DNA of 64,000 nt from Streptomyces sp. NBC_00249 (GTDB taxonomy: Bacteria > Actinomycetota > Actinomycetes > Streptomycetales > Streptomycetaceae). Numbering within the stretch: the first letter of the stretch is position 1; every line of letters starts with the position of its first letter. Below are positions 39,348 to 48,546 of this stretch, one piece after another. The stretch lies in assembly GCF_026342355.1 (NCBI RefSeq), contig NZ_JAPEMV010000002.1, positions 248,001 through 312,000 of the forward strand, given 5' to 3'. Below the pieces are notes generated by a model, which was given only the letters and a program-made list of their open reading frames with translations, was not told where the DNA came from and made no database searches. The position numbers and the translations under genes are program-made.

Positions 39348-40508
39348 TCAGCTCGCCGGGCGGATCCGCATCAGGGCCGGGTCGCCGTTGCCGAACCAGT
39401 CCTGGGTGCAGGACCAGCGGCCCGGGGCGGCCGCGGCCACCAGGCCCAGGCAGGCCGCCAGGGCCCGCTGCCCGTGGGCGTTGGGGTGCATGGACTCCTC
39501 CAGCGTCCCCTGGGTGTTCGCGTGGTCCAGGAAGCGGAACCACTCGTGCCGGCGGGAGTCCGGGCCGCTCTGCCCCACCTGCTCGGTCCCCACCGCGCAC
39601 ACCTCGTGCCCGGCCAGGGCGTCCCGGACGTCCAGGTGGTCGGTGCCGCGCGCCCCGGCGACGGCCCGGACCATGTCGCCGATCTGCGGGACGAGGGTGT
39701 ACGCCGCCCAGGTCGCGTCGCGGTCGTTGAAGGGGCAGCCGTCCTTGAACATCCGGTCCGAATCGTTCTGCGAGAGCCGGAAGGACTCTCCGCCGGGGAT
39801 CGGTGACGGGTAGGACTGCAGGACGAGCCGGTAGTCGCCGTCGGCGTACCCGGCACCCCTCATCGCGGCGCGGATGTCGTCGACCACGGCGGTCACCTTG
39901 GCCTTCACGCCCGGCAGCTTCTGCTGGACGAGGGGCGCCCGGGTCTTGGAGCACAGCCTCTTGAAGTACCAGTCGTAGGCGCAGTCGCCGATGATCTGCC
40001 CGAAGCCGAGGTCGTTGCCGCCGATGGACAGGGCGATCAGCTTGACCCGCTTGGTCCGGGCGAGTGCGGCGAGCCGGTCGGTCTGCGGGGCCTCGCCGTT
40101 GTACGCCTGCCCGCCGGCGGCGGCGCTCAGGACGTGGACGGTCTCGGCGCCGGAGCAGGCCAGGTTGATCCGTTCGTCGATGCCGGGCAGCGGGGCGGCC
40201 GCGATCTCCGACCCGTCGGAGCGGTGGCAGCCGCCGACCGCTGCGCTCGCCCCGTACACCTTGGCCGGGTCGTAGGACGAACCGCCGGTCCAGGCGCGGT
40301 CGGTGCCGTTGCGGCTGCCCGCGTAGCGGTCGGTGTTGCCGAGCCAGCGGCCGCCCTCGCCGGAGATGAAGCTGTCGCCCATCGCGACGGCCACGGCGGG
40401 GCCCGAGGGGGCCGCCGAGGCATCGGGGGCGGTGAGCCCGGCCAGGCCGAGGAGGGCGACGGTCAGCAGCGCGGCGCCACGGGAGGCGGTGCGCCTGCGG
40501 GTACGCAT
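39348..40508 (-). CDS. Secreted SGNH/GDSL hydrolase
   Basis: The 386-residue protein has a signal peptide ending near PDASAAPSG, then an SGNH hydrolase fold. Block I is MGDSFISGEGG (nucleophile Ser46), block III is SIGGNDLGF, and block V is SMHPNAHGQRAL with the catalytic histidine. Several cysteines (CHRS, NLACSG, DCAYDW, CSKT, WSCTQDW) suggest disulfides, as in the secreted Streptomyces lipase and esterase family. The substrate is unknown. Confidence 0.9.
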   Translation of the reverse strand: MRTRRRTASRGAALLTVALLGLAGLTAPDASAAPSGPAVAVAMGDSFISGEGGRWLGNTDRYAGSRNGTDRAWTGGSSYDPAKVYGASAAVGGCHRSDGSEIAAAPLPGIDERINLACSGAETVHVLSAAAGGQAYNGEAPQTDRLAALARTKRVKLIALSIGGNDLGFGQIIGDCAYDWYFKRLCSKTRAPLVQQKLPGVKAKVTAVVDDIRAAMRGAGYADGDYRLVLQSYPSPIPGGESFRLSQNDSDRMFKDGCPFNDRDATWAAYTLVPQIGDMVRAVAGARGTDHLDVRDALAGHEVCAVGTEQVGQSGPDSRRHEWFRFLDHANTQGTLEESMHPNAHGQRALAACLGLVAAAAPGRWSCTQDWFGNGDPALMRIRPAS

Positions 40509-40662
40509 GGGGGATTCCTCTCTGAGGAAGGGGAAGGGCCGGTGCGCCCGGGAGCCGGAACCGGAAGGGCTCCGACCCCTGCTCCGGGCGGTGGCCAGAG
40601 GTTAGGATCGGCGGCCACCGGCGGCCCATCCGACGGCCACCCGTCCGCCACGGAGCCCCTCC

Positions 40663-43506
40663 ATGACCCTGGTCGTCTCCCTGCTGGGCCCGGTCCGGAT
40701 CGCCCTCGGCGGCGCGGAGTTGGAGCCGGGCGGGCCGCGCAGCCGGCGGGTGCTGGCGGCGCTCGCGCTGGAGGCGGGGCGGGTGGTGCCGGCGGGCGGG
40801 CTCGCCGGGGCGGTGTGGGACGACCCGCCCGCGACGGCCCGCGAGCAGCTGCAGAACGTGGCGGGGGCGCTGCGCCGGCTCGGCGTGCCGGTGGTCCGCA
40901 CGGAGGCCGGGTTCCTGCTGGAAGCGGGCCACGCGGTGGTGGACGTACGGGAGTTCGCGCGGCTACGGGAGCGGGCCCGGGCGGCGGACGGGCCCGGCGA
41001 GGCACGCCGGCTGCTCGGGGCGGCCCTGGACCTGTGGCGGGGCCCGGTGGCCCTCGCCGGGCTGCGCGGGCGGGTGTTCGAGGCGGCCGCCGCGCGGCTG
41101 GCGGAGGAGCGGCTGGACTGCGCGGAGCGGGCCCTGGCGGCGGACCTGGAGCTGGGGCGGCACGCGGGGGCCTGCGCGGAGCTTGCCGCGCTGTCGGCCG
41201 AACACCCCCTGCGGGAGCGGCTGGTGGAGCTGCACCTGCTGGCCCTGTACCGGTCGGGGCGGCGCGGGGAGGCCCTGGAGGCCTTCGACCGGGCGCGGCG
41301 CCGGATCGCGGAGCGGGCGGGCCTGGACCCGGGCCCCGCCCTGCGCGCCCTGCACGCCCGGCTGCTGGCGGACGCCCCGCCGCCGCCCGGGCCCCGCGCG
41401 AGCGCCACCGGGCCGGGGGTGCGGCCCGCGCAACTGCCCGCCGCTCCGGTGGCGTTCACGGGCCGGGAGCGGGAGGCGGCGCTGCTCGCCGAGGGGCTGC
41501 GGGCGGCGGGCGGCAGGGTCTGTCTGGTGACCGGGCCGCCCGGGATCGGCAAGACGGCGCTCGCGCTGCGGGTGGCGCACACCCTGCGCGGGGAGTTCCC
41601 GGACGGGCAGCTCCACGTGGACCTGCGCGGCGCCGACCCCGCGGCGGCGGCCGATCCGACGGAGGTGCTGGCGGGGTTCCTGCGGGCGCTGGGCGTGGAC
41701 GGCCCGGCGGTCCCCGCCGGGGCGGGGGAACGGGCGGGGCTCTACCGGAGCCTGCTCGCGGAGCGCCGGGTGCTGGTGGTGCTGGACAACGCGGCCTCGG
41801 CGGCGCAGGCCGGGCCGCTGCTGCCCGGCGCCGGGGCCGGGTCGGCGGTGCTCGTCACCAGCCGCCGCCGGCTGACCGGGCTCGACCCGCGCCTCGCGTT
41901 CGGGCTGCCGCTGCTGGAGGAGGCCGCCGCGCTCGGGCTGCTCGCCGGGGCGGCCCGGGTGGCGGCGGAGCCGGGGGCGGCGCGGGAGCTGGTGCGGCTG
42001 TGCGGGCGGCTGCCGCTGGCGCTGCGCGTCGTCGGGGCGGAACTGGCGGCGCTCCCCCACCGGGACCTGGCCTCCCTGGCGGCCCGCCTGGGGGACGAGC
42101 GGGCCCGGCTCGACGTGCTGGACGGGGTCCGGGCGGGACTGCGGCTCAGCTACCGGGCCCTGCCGGGGCCCGCCCGGGCCCTGTTGCGCGGGCTGGCGGC
42201 GCTGGACGCCCCCGACCACGCCGCCTGGACGGCGGCGGCCGTGCTCGACGGGACCCTGGCCGCCGCCGAGGAGGCCCTCGACGCCCTGACGGCGGCGCAC
42301 CTGCTGGAGCCGGCCGGACGGGACGAGGCGGGCCGGGTCCGCTACCGGATGCACGACCTGGTCCGGGCCTTCGGGCGGGAGCTGGACCCCGGCCCCGATG
42401 TCCTGCCGCGGGTGCTGGCCTGCTGGACGGCGCTGGTGCGGGAGGGCCGCCGCGCCCACCAGGGCCTCGACTACCCGGGGCTGCCCGGGCCCGGCAGCCG
42501 GGCCCGGGTCCCCGACCCCGCGCTGCTCGACCTGCCGCGCGCGGAGCCGGTGCGCTGGCTCGGCGCCGAACGGGAGGCCCTGGTCGCGACCGTGCGGCAG
42601 GCCGTACGGGCGGACCCGTACGCGGCGCGGGAACTCGCGGCGGCCGGGGAGTACGTGTTCGACCTGCGCAGCGACCTCGCGGGCTGGCAGGCGGTCCAGG
42701 AGGCGGGGCTCGCGGCGGCCCGCGCGGCCGGGGACCGTACCGGGGAGGCCCTGATGCTGGTCGGGCTGGGCCGGCTGCGGGCCTGCCGGGAGGAGTGGGG
42801 GCCGGCCCGGGAGACCGTCGCCGCCGGGGAGGCCCTGTTCGAGTCGCTCGGGGACGCGCACGGGGCGGCGTACGCGGGCTGGGTGCTGTCCTACCTCGAC
42901 CGGGTCCAGGGTCGCCTCGACGAGGCGGCGGGGCGGTGCCGCCGGGGAGCGGCGGTCTTCGAGGCGGCCGGCGACCGCTACGGCCAGGCCCACGCGCTGC
43001 GCGGGATCGGCCAGGTGCTGCTGGCGCGCGGGCGGACGGGGCCCGCGCTGGAGGTGCTGCGGCGGGCGCTCGCGGTGGCGGAGCTGGGCGGCGCGGCCTG
43101 GCCCCGGATGTGCATGCTGCGCTGGGTCGCGGACGCACTGCTGCGCGGTGGCCGCCTGGAGGAGGCGGAGGCCGGCTTCGGGGAGGTGCTGCGGCACACG
43201 CGGGGCGCGGGGGACCTCGCCGGGCAGAGCGCGGCGCTGATCGGGCTCGGCCGGATCGCCCTGGCGCGCGGGGACACGGCGGGGGCGCTGCGGGAGCTGC
43301 GGGCGGCGGACGAGCTGGGCCGGCGTTCGGGGCAGAGCCTGGTGCGGGCGCTGTCGGCGGCTCCGCTGGCGCGGGCGCTGCTGGCGGCCGGGGAGCCGGT
43401 GCGGGCCCGCGCCCTGGTGGAGGAGGCGCTGGCCGGGTGCCGCCGGATGGAGGCGGGGCCGCTGGTGGCGCAGCTGGAGTCGGCGCTGGACCAGGCCCGC
43501 GCCTGA
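40663..43506 (+). CDS. AfsR/SARP-type regulator: BTAD, NB-ARC and TPR-like regions
   Basis: The 947-residue protein has an OmpR-type winged helix and bacterial transcriptional activation domain (about 1-245), a P-loop NB-ARC module with GPPGIGKT (291-298), VLVVLDNAAS as Walker B and SAVLVTSRRRL, and then helical TPR-like repeats to the end. This is the AfsR architecture, which activates secondary metabolism and development on ATP-dependent oligomerisation. GC content of this gene is extreme. It converges with the flavodoxin-like gene with no spacing between the stops. Its target genes are not evident. Confidence 0.92.
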   Translation: MTLVVSLLGPVRIALGGAELEPGGPRSRRVLAALALEAGRVVPAGGLAGAVWDDPPATAREQLQNVAGALRRLGVPVVRTEAGFLLEAGHAVVDVREFARLRERARAADGPGEARRLLGAALDLWRGPVALAGLRGRVFEAAAARLAEERLDCAERALAADLELGRHAGACAELAALSAEHPLRERLVELHLLALYRSGRRGEALEAFDRARRRIAERAGLDPGPALRALHARLLADAPPPPGPRASATGPGVRPAQLPAAPVAFTGREREAALLAEGLRAAGGRVCLVTGPPGIGKTALALRVAHTLRGEFPDGQLHVDLRGADPAAAADPTEVLAGFLRALGVDGPAVPAGAGERAGLYRSLLAERRVLVVLDNAASAAQAGPLLPGAGAGSAVLVTSRRRLTGLDPRLAFGLPLLEEAAALGLLAGAARVAAEPGAARELVRLCGRLPLALRVVGAELAALPHRDLASLAARLGDERARLDVLDGVRAGLRLSYRALPGPARALLRGLAALDAPDHAAWTAAAVLDGTLAAAEEALDALTAAHLLEPAGRDEAGRVRYRMHDLVRAFGRELDPGPDVLPRVLACWTALVREGRRAHQGLDYPGLPGPGSRARVPDPALLDLPRAEPVRWLGAEREALVATVRQAVRADPYAARELAAAGEYVFDLRSDLAGWQAVQEAGLAAARAAGDRTGEALMLVGLGRLRACREEWGPARETVAAGEALFESLGDAHGAAYAGWVLSYLDRVQGRLDEAAGRCRRGAAVFEAAGDRYGQAHALRGIGQVLLARGRTGPALEVLRRALAVAELGGAAWPRMCMLRWVADALLRGGRLEEAEAGFGEVLRHTRGAGDLAGQSAALIGLGRIALARGDTAGALRELRAADELGRRSGQSLVRALSAAPLARALLAAGEPVRARALVEEALAGCRRMEAGPLVAQLESALDQARA

Positions 43507-44235
43507 TCAGCGGTGTTCGGGGTTGGGGAAGTCGAAGCGGCAGCCGGCGTCCCACAGGGAGCGCTGGTTGCCGTGCGCGGGCATGCCTCCGGCGCGCTTG
43601 AGGAGGGCGGCCAGGTGCATCAGGTTCCAGGACATGAAGGCCGTGTTGCGGTTGGTGAAGTCGTTGTCGGGGCCGCCGGAGCCCGGGTCCAGGTAGGAGG
43701 GTCCGGGGCCGGCCTCGCCGATCCATCCGGCGTCGGCCTGGGGCGGGACGGCGTAGCCCAGGTGCTGGAGGCTGTAGAGGATGTTCATGGCGCAGTGTTT
43801 GACGCCGTCCTCGTTGCCGGTGATCAGCGCCCCGCCGACGCGCCCGTAGTACGCGTACTGGCCCCTGTCGTTGAGCAGGGAGGAGCAGGCGTAGAGCCGC
43901 TCGATGACCTGCTTCATGACGGAGCTGTTGTCGCCGAGCCAGATCGGGCCGCACAGGACGAGGATGTCGGCGTCCATGATCTGGCTGTAGAGCACCGGCC
44001 ACTGGTCGCTCTCCCAGCCGTGCTCGGTCATGTCCGGCCAGACGCCGGTGGCGATGTCGTGGTCGACGGCGCGCACGAGTGAGGTGCGGGCGCCCGCCGA
44101 CTCCATGACGGCGCGGCTCCTGGCGATCAGGCCCTCGGTGTTGCTGGTCTCGGGCGAGCGCTTGAGCGTGCAGTTCACGTAGACGGCGGAGAGGTCGGAG
44201 TAGTCGAAGTCCGCGTTCCGGGAGTCGTCAGCCAC
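43507..44235 (-). CDS. Flavodoxin-like NAD(P)H-dependent oxidoreductase
   Basis: The 242-residue protein belongs to the FMN reductase/flavodoxin-fold group: VYVNCTLKRSPETSNTEGLI is the phosphate-binding start, and DILVLCGPIWLGDNSSVMKQVIERL contacts the flavin. ITGNEDGVKHCAMNILYSLQHLGY is typical of the WrbA/azoreductase-like branch. GTG 44235 is preferred because of GGTGGGGGG just upstream; GTG 44244 is an alternative. Physiological substrates are unknown. Confidence 0.88.
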   Translation of the reverse strand: MADDSRNADFDYSDLSAVYVNCTLKRSPETSNTEGLIARSRAVMESAGARTSLVRAVDHDIATGVWPDMTEHGWESDQWPVLYSQIMDADILVLCGPIWLGDNSSVMKQVIERLYACSSLLNDRGQYAYYGRVGGALITGNEDGVKHCAMNILYSLQHLGYAVPPQADAGWIGEAGPGPSYLDPGSGGPDNDFTNRNTAFMSWNLMHLAALLKRAGGMPAHGNQRSLWDAGCRFDFPNPEHR

Positions 44236-44302
44236 GCCCCCCACCTTGTGCTCGTAAGGGTGCGGCCGCCAGCGGACCGCACCCGGACGGGCGGCCGGCG
44301 CC

Positions 44303-44647
44303 CTACAGGCTGCCGATCATCGCGTCGGCGCTCGCCGCGTTCAGGGCGAGGCGGACGTCGGCGAGGGTGACGAGCCGGATCAGCGCGCGGACACGGCGGC
44401 GGCGCGCAGTTCCTCGCGGCTGACCGAGCCGTCGCCGTCGGTGTCGACGCGGTCGAAGGCGAGGGCGTCCGCGCCGGTGTCCAGGCCCGTCGCGCCGAAC
44501 AGGCGCTCGTACTCGGCGCGGTCGATGCGGCCGTCACCGTCCGTAGGCGATCAGGTCCTCGCGGCCGAGCTGGCCGTCTCCGTCCAGATCGTAGGTACGG
44601 AAGAGCGCGGCGATGCGGGGCAGCCAGTCCTCGGCGGTGACGGACAC
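44303..44647 (-). pseudogene. Frameshifted EF-hand calcium-binding protein
   Basis: From GTG 44647 (GGGAG upstream) the frame reads [20 protein letters not shown] and the complete EF-hand loop DLDGDGQLGRED, then stops at 44534 after LIAYGR. The +1 frame continues at once with DGDGRIDRAEYERLFGATG and another full loop, DTDGDGSVSREE, to a stop at 44380. Compared with three- or four-hand Streptomyces calcium-binding proteins, about 20 residues between hands one and two are gone together with the frame. A further frame carries LVTLADVRLALNAASADAM to 44303; its origin is unclear. Confidence 0.75.
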
Positions 44648-44784
44648 GTGGAACTCCCTTGACTGATGTGGCGGTTGATGCGGATGGCAGCGGCGAGGGC
44701 ACGGTGAGTGACGATCAAGCGGAAGGGGATCACCCGATCGGTGGGATTGCGCCGGGTTGTTACCGGTCCGTGCGGCCGACTAGG

Positions 44785-44965
44785 GTCAACGGGCCTTGGT
44801 GTTCGGGAAACCGGTGGGAAACCGGTGCGGCCCTCGCCACTGTGATCGGGAAGTCCGGCTCCACTCCTCCGGGAAGCCACTGGGCCCGCGCGGGAGATCG
44901 CACGGACCCGGGAAGGCGGAGCCAGGGCATCAGTACCCGTGAGCCAGGAGACCGGCCGGGGCGCG
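44785..44965 (+). promoter_or_regulatory. Cobalamin riboswitch
   Basis: The leader of cbiM contains the B12 box GAGCCAGGAGACCGGCC (44941-44957, consensus GCCAGGAGACC), preceded by AGGGCATCAGTACCCGTG, by GGGAAGCCACTGGG (44870-44883) and by GCCACTGTGATCGGGAAGTC. The start of the aptamer, GGTGTTCGGGAAACCGG, is also typical. Adenosylcobalamin should repress cobalt uptake. The expression platform probably hides the ribosome site: GGAGAGG (44986-44992) faces CTCTC (44994-44998) just before the ATG. Confidence 0.93.
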
Positions 44966-45003
44966 TCGTCCATCCACGAGGTGCTGGAGAGGTCTCTCTA
45001 CTC

Positions 45004-45702
45004 ATGCATATAGCCGAGGGGTTCCTGCCCCCCTTGCACGCGGTCGCCTGGGGCGCCGCTTCCGCCCCGTTCGTCGTCCACGGCGTGCGCGCCCTCACCC
45101 GCGAGGTGAAGGCCAACCCGGAGAGCACGCTGCTGCTCGGGGCGTCCGGAGCGTTCACCTTCGTCCTGTCCGCGCTCAAGATCCCCTCGGTGACGGGCAG
45201 TTGCTCGCACCCCACGGGGACGGGGCTCGGGGCCATCCTGTTCCGGCCGCCGATCATGGCGGTGCTCGGCACCATCACCCTGCTGTTCCAGGCGCTGCTG
45301 CTGGCGCACGGCGGGCTCACCACCCTCGGCGCCAACGTCTTCTCGATGGCCATCGCCGGACCCTGGGCGGGCTACGCCGTCTACCGGCTGCTGAAGAAGT
45401 CCGGTGCGCCGCTGATGGTGAGCGTGTTCTTCGGCGCCTTCTTCGCGGACCTCGTCACCTACTGCGTGACCTCGGTCCAGCTGGCGCTGGCCTTCCCGGA
45501 CCCCTCGAGCGGGTTCCTGGGCTCGCTGGAGAAGTTCGCGGGCATCTTCGCGCTGACGCAGATCCCGCTCGCGGTCAGCGAGGGGCTGCTGACGGTGCTC
45601 GTGATGCGGCTGCTGATGCAGTCCAGCAAGTCGGACCTGATCCGGCTCGGGATCACGAAGCTGACCGGCGGGACCCCGGCGAAGCAGGAGGCGGCGCTCT
45701 GA
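45004..45702 (+). CDS. cbiM: Cobalt ECF transporter S component CbiM
   Basis: The 232-residue membrane protein binds cobalt through its extreme N-terminus: [10 protein letters not shown] carries the conserved His2 whose backbone and side chain chelate the metal. [16 protein letters not shown] sequence ([17 protein letters not shown]) is the other CbiM signature. About six membrane helices follow. ATG 45004 must be the start because His2 is functional. It is under the cobalamin riboswitch and overlaps cbiN by one base. Confidence 0.96.
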   Translation: MHIAEGFLPPLHAVAWGAASAPFVVHGVRALTREVKANPESTLLLGASGAFTFVLSALKIPSVTGSCSHPTGTGLGAILFRPPIMAVLGTITLLFQALLLAHGGLTTLGANVFSMAIAGPWAGYAVYRLLKKSGAPLMVSVFFGAFFADLVTYCVTSVQLALAFPDPSSGFLGSLEKFAGIFALTQIPLAVSEGLLTVLVMRLLMQSSKSDLIRLGITKLTGGTPAKQEAAL

Positions 45703-46079
45703 TGACGCGCAACGCGAAGATCAACACCCTGCTGCTGCTCCTGGTCGCGGCGCTGGCCGTGCTCCCGCTCGCGCTCGGCATGGGCGACGGCAAGGAGGAG
45801 CCGTTCACCGGCGCCGACGCGCAGGCGGAATCGGCCATCACCGAACTGAAGCCGGACTACGAGCCCTGGTTCTCGCCCCTGTACGAACCCCCGTCCGGCG
45901 AGGTGGAGTCGGCGCTGTTCGCCCTCCAGGCGGCGCTGGGCGCGGGCGTCCTCGCGTACTACTTCGGTGTCCGCAAGGGCCGCCGGCAGGGCATCGCCGC
46001 CGCTGCCGCCGCTGCCGCCACGGGGGCGGGGACGCGGGAGACGCCCGTCGGCGACCGGACGGCCGGGCCGGAGGCGTAG
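45702..46079 (+). CDS. cbiN: Cobalt transport protein CbiN
   Basis: The 125-residue protein has the CbiN layout: an N-terminal helix (INTLLLLLVAALAVLPLAL), a short extracytoplasmic loop with ELKPDYEPWFSPLYEPPSGEVES, and a second helix (LFALQAALGAGVLAYYFG). CbiN loads cobalt onto CbiM. The C-terminus carries an unusual Ala-rich tail. Its start overlaps the cbiM stop (TGATG). Confidence 0.95.
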   Translation: MTRNAKINTLLLLLVAALAVLPLALGMGDGKEEPFTGADAQAESAITELKPDYEPWFSPLYEPPSGEVESALFALQAALGAGVLAYYFGVRKGRRQGIAAAAAAAATGAGTRETPVGDRTAGPEA

Positions 46080-46081
46080 GG

Positions 46082-46831
46082 GTGCTGCCGATCGACGTGG
46101 CGGCGCACTCCAGCCGCTGGCGGCGCCGCCATCCGCTGGAGAAGGCCCTCCTCGGGCTCGGGCTGACGGTGACCGCCGTGTGCCTGCCGCCCTGGCCGGG
46201 CGGGCCGCTGGTGGCCGCCGCGACCCTGGCGGTGCTGCTCGGCCCCGCCGGGGTGGGCGGGCGGCAGCTGTGGCGGGCCTTCCGGATACCGCTGGGCTTC
46301 TGCGTGACCGGGGCCCTGCCGCTGCTGGTGTCGGTGGGCGGCCCGGCCGGTTTCCTCGCGGCGGCCCCGGACGGCCCCCGGCACGCGGGGGAACTGCTGC
46401 TGCGCACCTCGGCGGCCTCGCTCGGGGTACTGCTGTTCGCCTTCACCACCCCGGTCTCGGACGTCCTGCCCCGCCTGGTGCGGGCCGGGGTGCCCGCACC
46501 GGTGGTGGACGTGGCCCTGGTCATGTACCGGATCGGCTTCCTGCTGCTGGACTCGACGGACCGGGTCCGCCGGGCGCAGGCGGCCCGCCTCGGGCAGACG
46601 AGCCGGGCGGCGGTGTGGCGTTCGCTGGCCGGGCTCGCGGCGACCTCCTTCGTCCGGGCCTTCGACCGTGCCGCCCGGCTCCAGGAGGGGCTGGCGGGGC
46701 GCGGCTACGACGGCGCGCTGCGGGTGCTCGTCCCGCCGGCGACGCTGTCCTGGCGGTTCCTCGCGGCCTCCGCCGCCCTGCTGGCCGGCCTGGTCGCGGG
46801 GACCCTCGTACTGAAGGAGCTGTACCTGTGA
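46082..46831 (+). CDS. cbiQ: Cobalt ECF transporter T component CbiQ
   Basis: The 249-residue membrane protein couples the ATPase to CbiM. CbiQ signatures are the early DVAAHSSRWRRRHPLEK and the coupling-helix segments AQAARLGQTSR and DRAARLQEGLAGRGYDG. It starts at GTG 46082, two bases after cbiN, and ends in a GTGA overlap with cbiO. Confidence 0.94.
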   Translation: MLPIDVAAHSSRWRRRHPLEKALLGLGLTVTAVCLPPWPGGPLVAAATLAVLLGPAGVGGRQLWRAFRIPLGFCVTGALPLLVSVGGPAGFLAAAPDGPRHAGELLLRTSAASLGVLLFAFTTPVSDVLPRLVRAGVPAPVVDVALVMYRIGFLLLDSTDRVRRAQAARLGQTSRAAVWRSLAGLAATSFVRAFDRAARLQEGLAGRGYDGALRVLVPPATLSWRFLAASAALLAGLVAGTLVLKELYL

Positions 46832-47649
46832 GCCCGTTGGTGGAACTGGCCGGCGCCGGCTACGCGTACGAGGACGGCCCGGCCGTCCTGTCCGGCGTGG
46901 ACTTCGAGATCGCCGAGGGGCGGGCGCTGGTCCTGCTGGGCCGCAACGGCAGCGGGAAGACCACGCTGATGCGGCTGCTGAGCGGGGGCCTGCGGCCCGG
47001 TTCCGGCGCGCTGCTCCTGGACGGGACCGAGGTGCGCCACGACCGCAAGGGCCTGACCCGGCTGCGGTCCTCGGTGCAGCTGGTGGTGCAGGACCCGGAC
47101 GACCAGCTCTTCGCGGCCTCCGTCGAGCAGGACGTGTCCTTCGGCCCGATGAACCTGGGGCTGCCCGCTCCGGAGGTCCGCGAGCGGGTGGACTCGGCCC
47201 TGGCCGCCCTGGACATCACCGCGCTGCGGGACCGCCCGACGCACCTGCTGTCGTACGGGCAGCGCAAGCGCGCGGCCATCGCGGGGGCGGTGGCGATGGC
47301 CCCGCGCGTGCTGATCCTGGACGAGCCGACGGCCGGGCTGGACCCGGACGGGCAGGAACGCCTGCTGGAGGTCCTGGCGGGCCTGCGCCGCGACGGCACC
47401 ACCGTGGTGATGGCCACCCACGACGTGGACCTCGCGGTCCGCTGGGCCGACGACGCGGCCGTGCTGACCCCGGCGGGCATCCGCTTCGGCCCGGCGGCGG
47501 AGCTGCTCTCGGATCCGGAGCTGCTGTCCTCGGCGGGCCTGTGCCAGGCCTGGTCCCCGGCCGTGACGGCCCTCCTGCGCGCCCGGGGGCTGCTGGCGGC
47601 GGACGCCCCGGGCCCGCGGGTCCCGGAGGCGCTGGCCGCCTGGCGGTAG
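46828..47649 (+). CDS. cbiO: Cobalt ECF transporter ATPase CbiO
   Basis: The 273-residue ATPase has Walker A GRNGSGKTT, Q-loop VVQDPDDQLFAASVEQDVSFGP (typical of ECF A subunits), signature LSYGQRKRAAIAGAVAM, Walker B VLILDEPTAGLD and switch histidine in MATHDVDLA. A single ATPase implies a homodimer. It is the last gene of cbiMNQO. Confidence 0.96.
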   Translation: MSPLVELAGAGYAYEDGPAVLSGVDFEIAEGRALVLLGRNGSGKTTLMRLLSGGLRPGSGALLLDGTEVRHDRKGLTRLRSSVQLVVQDPDDQLFAASVEQDVSFGPMNLGLPAPEVRERVDSALAALDITALRDRPTHLLSYGQRKRAAIAGAVAMAPRVLILDEPTAGLDPDGQERLLEVLAGLRRDGTTVVMATHDVDLAVRWADDAAVLTPAGIRFGPAAELLSDPELLSSAGLCQAWSPAVTALLRARGLLAADAPGPRVPEALAAWR

Positions 47650-47707
47650 GCCGTACGGAAGGGGCGGGGAGGGCGTGGGTCGGGCGGCGGAAACCTAGGA
47701 TGGCCGC

Positions 47708-48271
47708 ATGTCGCTCCCGCACGCCATCCTCACCGCCCTGCTCGAGAAGCCCTCGTCGGGGCTGGAGCTGACCCGGCGGTTCGACAAGTCGATCGGGTAC
47801 TTCTGGTCCGCGACGCACCAGCAGATCTACCGGGAGCTGGGGCGGCTGGAGGAGGCCGGGCTGATCCGGGAGCTGCCCAGCGCCGTGCCCGTCCGGGGGC
47901 AGAAGAAGCAGTACGAGGTCCTGTCCGACGGCAGCGCGGAGCTGGCCCGGTGGGTGGACGAGAGCCAGGACCCCAAGCCCCAGCGGGACGCGCTGCTGCT
48001 GCGGATCCGTGCGGCGGCGGTCGTGGGACCGCAGGGGCTCGGCCCGGAGCTGCGCCGCCACCTGGAGCTGCACCGGGGGCAGTTGGCGACGTACGAGGCC
48101 ATCGAGGCGAAGGACTTCCCGCCGGACCGGGACACGGCGGAGGACCGGCTGCGCCGGCTGGTGCTGCGGGGCGGTATCGCGCTGGAGACGTTCTGGCTGA
48201 GCTGGCTGGAGGAGGCCCTGACCGAGGTCGAGGACCTGACGCGGGACGGGGCCGGCGGTTCCGGGACCTGA
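47708..48271 (+). CDS. PadR-family transcriptional regulator
   Basis: The 187-residue protein has the PadR winged helix: HAILTALLEKPSSGLELTRRF, FWSATHQQIYRELGRLEEAGLI, then a wing, KKQYEVLSDGSAELARWV. A C-terminal helical Vir_act_alpha-like dimerisation domain follows. Such regulators often repress a neighbouring transporter or detoxification gene, but here no divergent partner exists. The nearby EF-hand and cyclodipeptide genes are possible targets. Confidence 0.9.
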   Translation: MSLPHAILTALLEKPSSGLELTRRFDKSIGYFWSATHQQIYRELGRLEEAGLIRELPSAVPVRGQKKQYEVLSDGSAELARWVDESQDPKPQRDALLLRIRAAAVVGPQGLGPELRRHLELHRGQLATYEAIEAKDFPPDRDTAEDRLRRLVLRGGIALETFWLSWLEEALTEVEDLTRDGAGGSGT

Positions 48272-48333
48272 CGCGCCCCCGCCCCCGGAGCGGGGCGGAG
48301 GCGGGCGCGGCGCCTGCTCGTGCGGGCCGGCTG

Positions 48334-48546
48334 CTACTTGTTCAGGTCGGCCCAGAACTCGTCGAAGCTCAGCAGGCCGTCGCTGTCGAGGTCCTTGGCG
48401 GCGACGATGGAGTCCGCGACCGCGGGGGTGACGAAGGCGTCGCCCATGGCCTTCATGGCCGCGCTGTACTCGTCGGCCGTGATGAAGCCGTCACCGTTCA
48501 CGTCGAACTTGTCGAACGTCGCCCGTGCGCTCTCGATGTCCGCCAC
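48334..48546 (-). CDS. Two-EF-hand calcium-binding protein
   Basis: The 70-residue protein is almost only two EF-hands. Loop one is DVNGDGFITADE (residues 15-26) and loop two is DLDSDGLLSFDE (52-63), both with all calcium ligands and the closing glutamate. It resembles the small calmodulin-like Cab proteins of S. coelicolor. GTG 48546 has AAGGGG at the right distance; GTG 48555 abuts the ribosome site and is less likely. It is divergent from the cyclodipeptide synthase gene across 254 bases. A broken relative lies at 44303-44647. Confidence 0.92.
   Translation of the reverse strand: MADIESARATFDKFDVNGDGFITADEYSAAMKAMGDAFVTPAVADSIVAAKDLDSDGLLSFDEFWADLNK

Noticed and set aside
40134..43601. 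Open frame of 1155 codons overlapping the SARP regulator
   Set aside because: The translation is almost only Gly, Arg, Ala and Pro; the other frame encodes a full BTAD/NB-ARC protein. It is a third-position GC artefact.
44175..44702. Single intact gene across the EF-hand region
   Set aside because: The only frame open throughout is Arg/Pro/Thr-rich and lacks the EF-hand loops, which appear in two other frames; the region is better read as a pseudogene.
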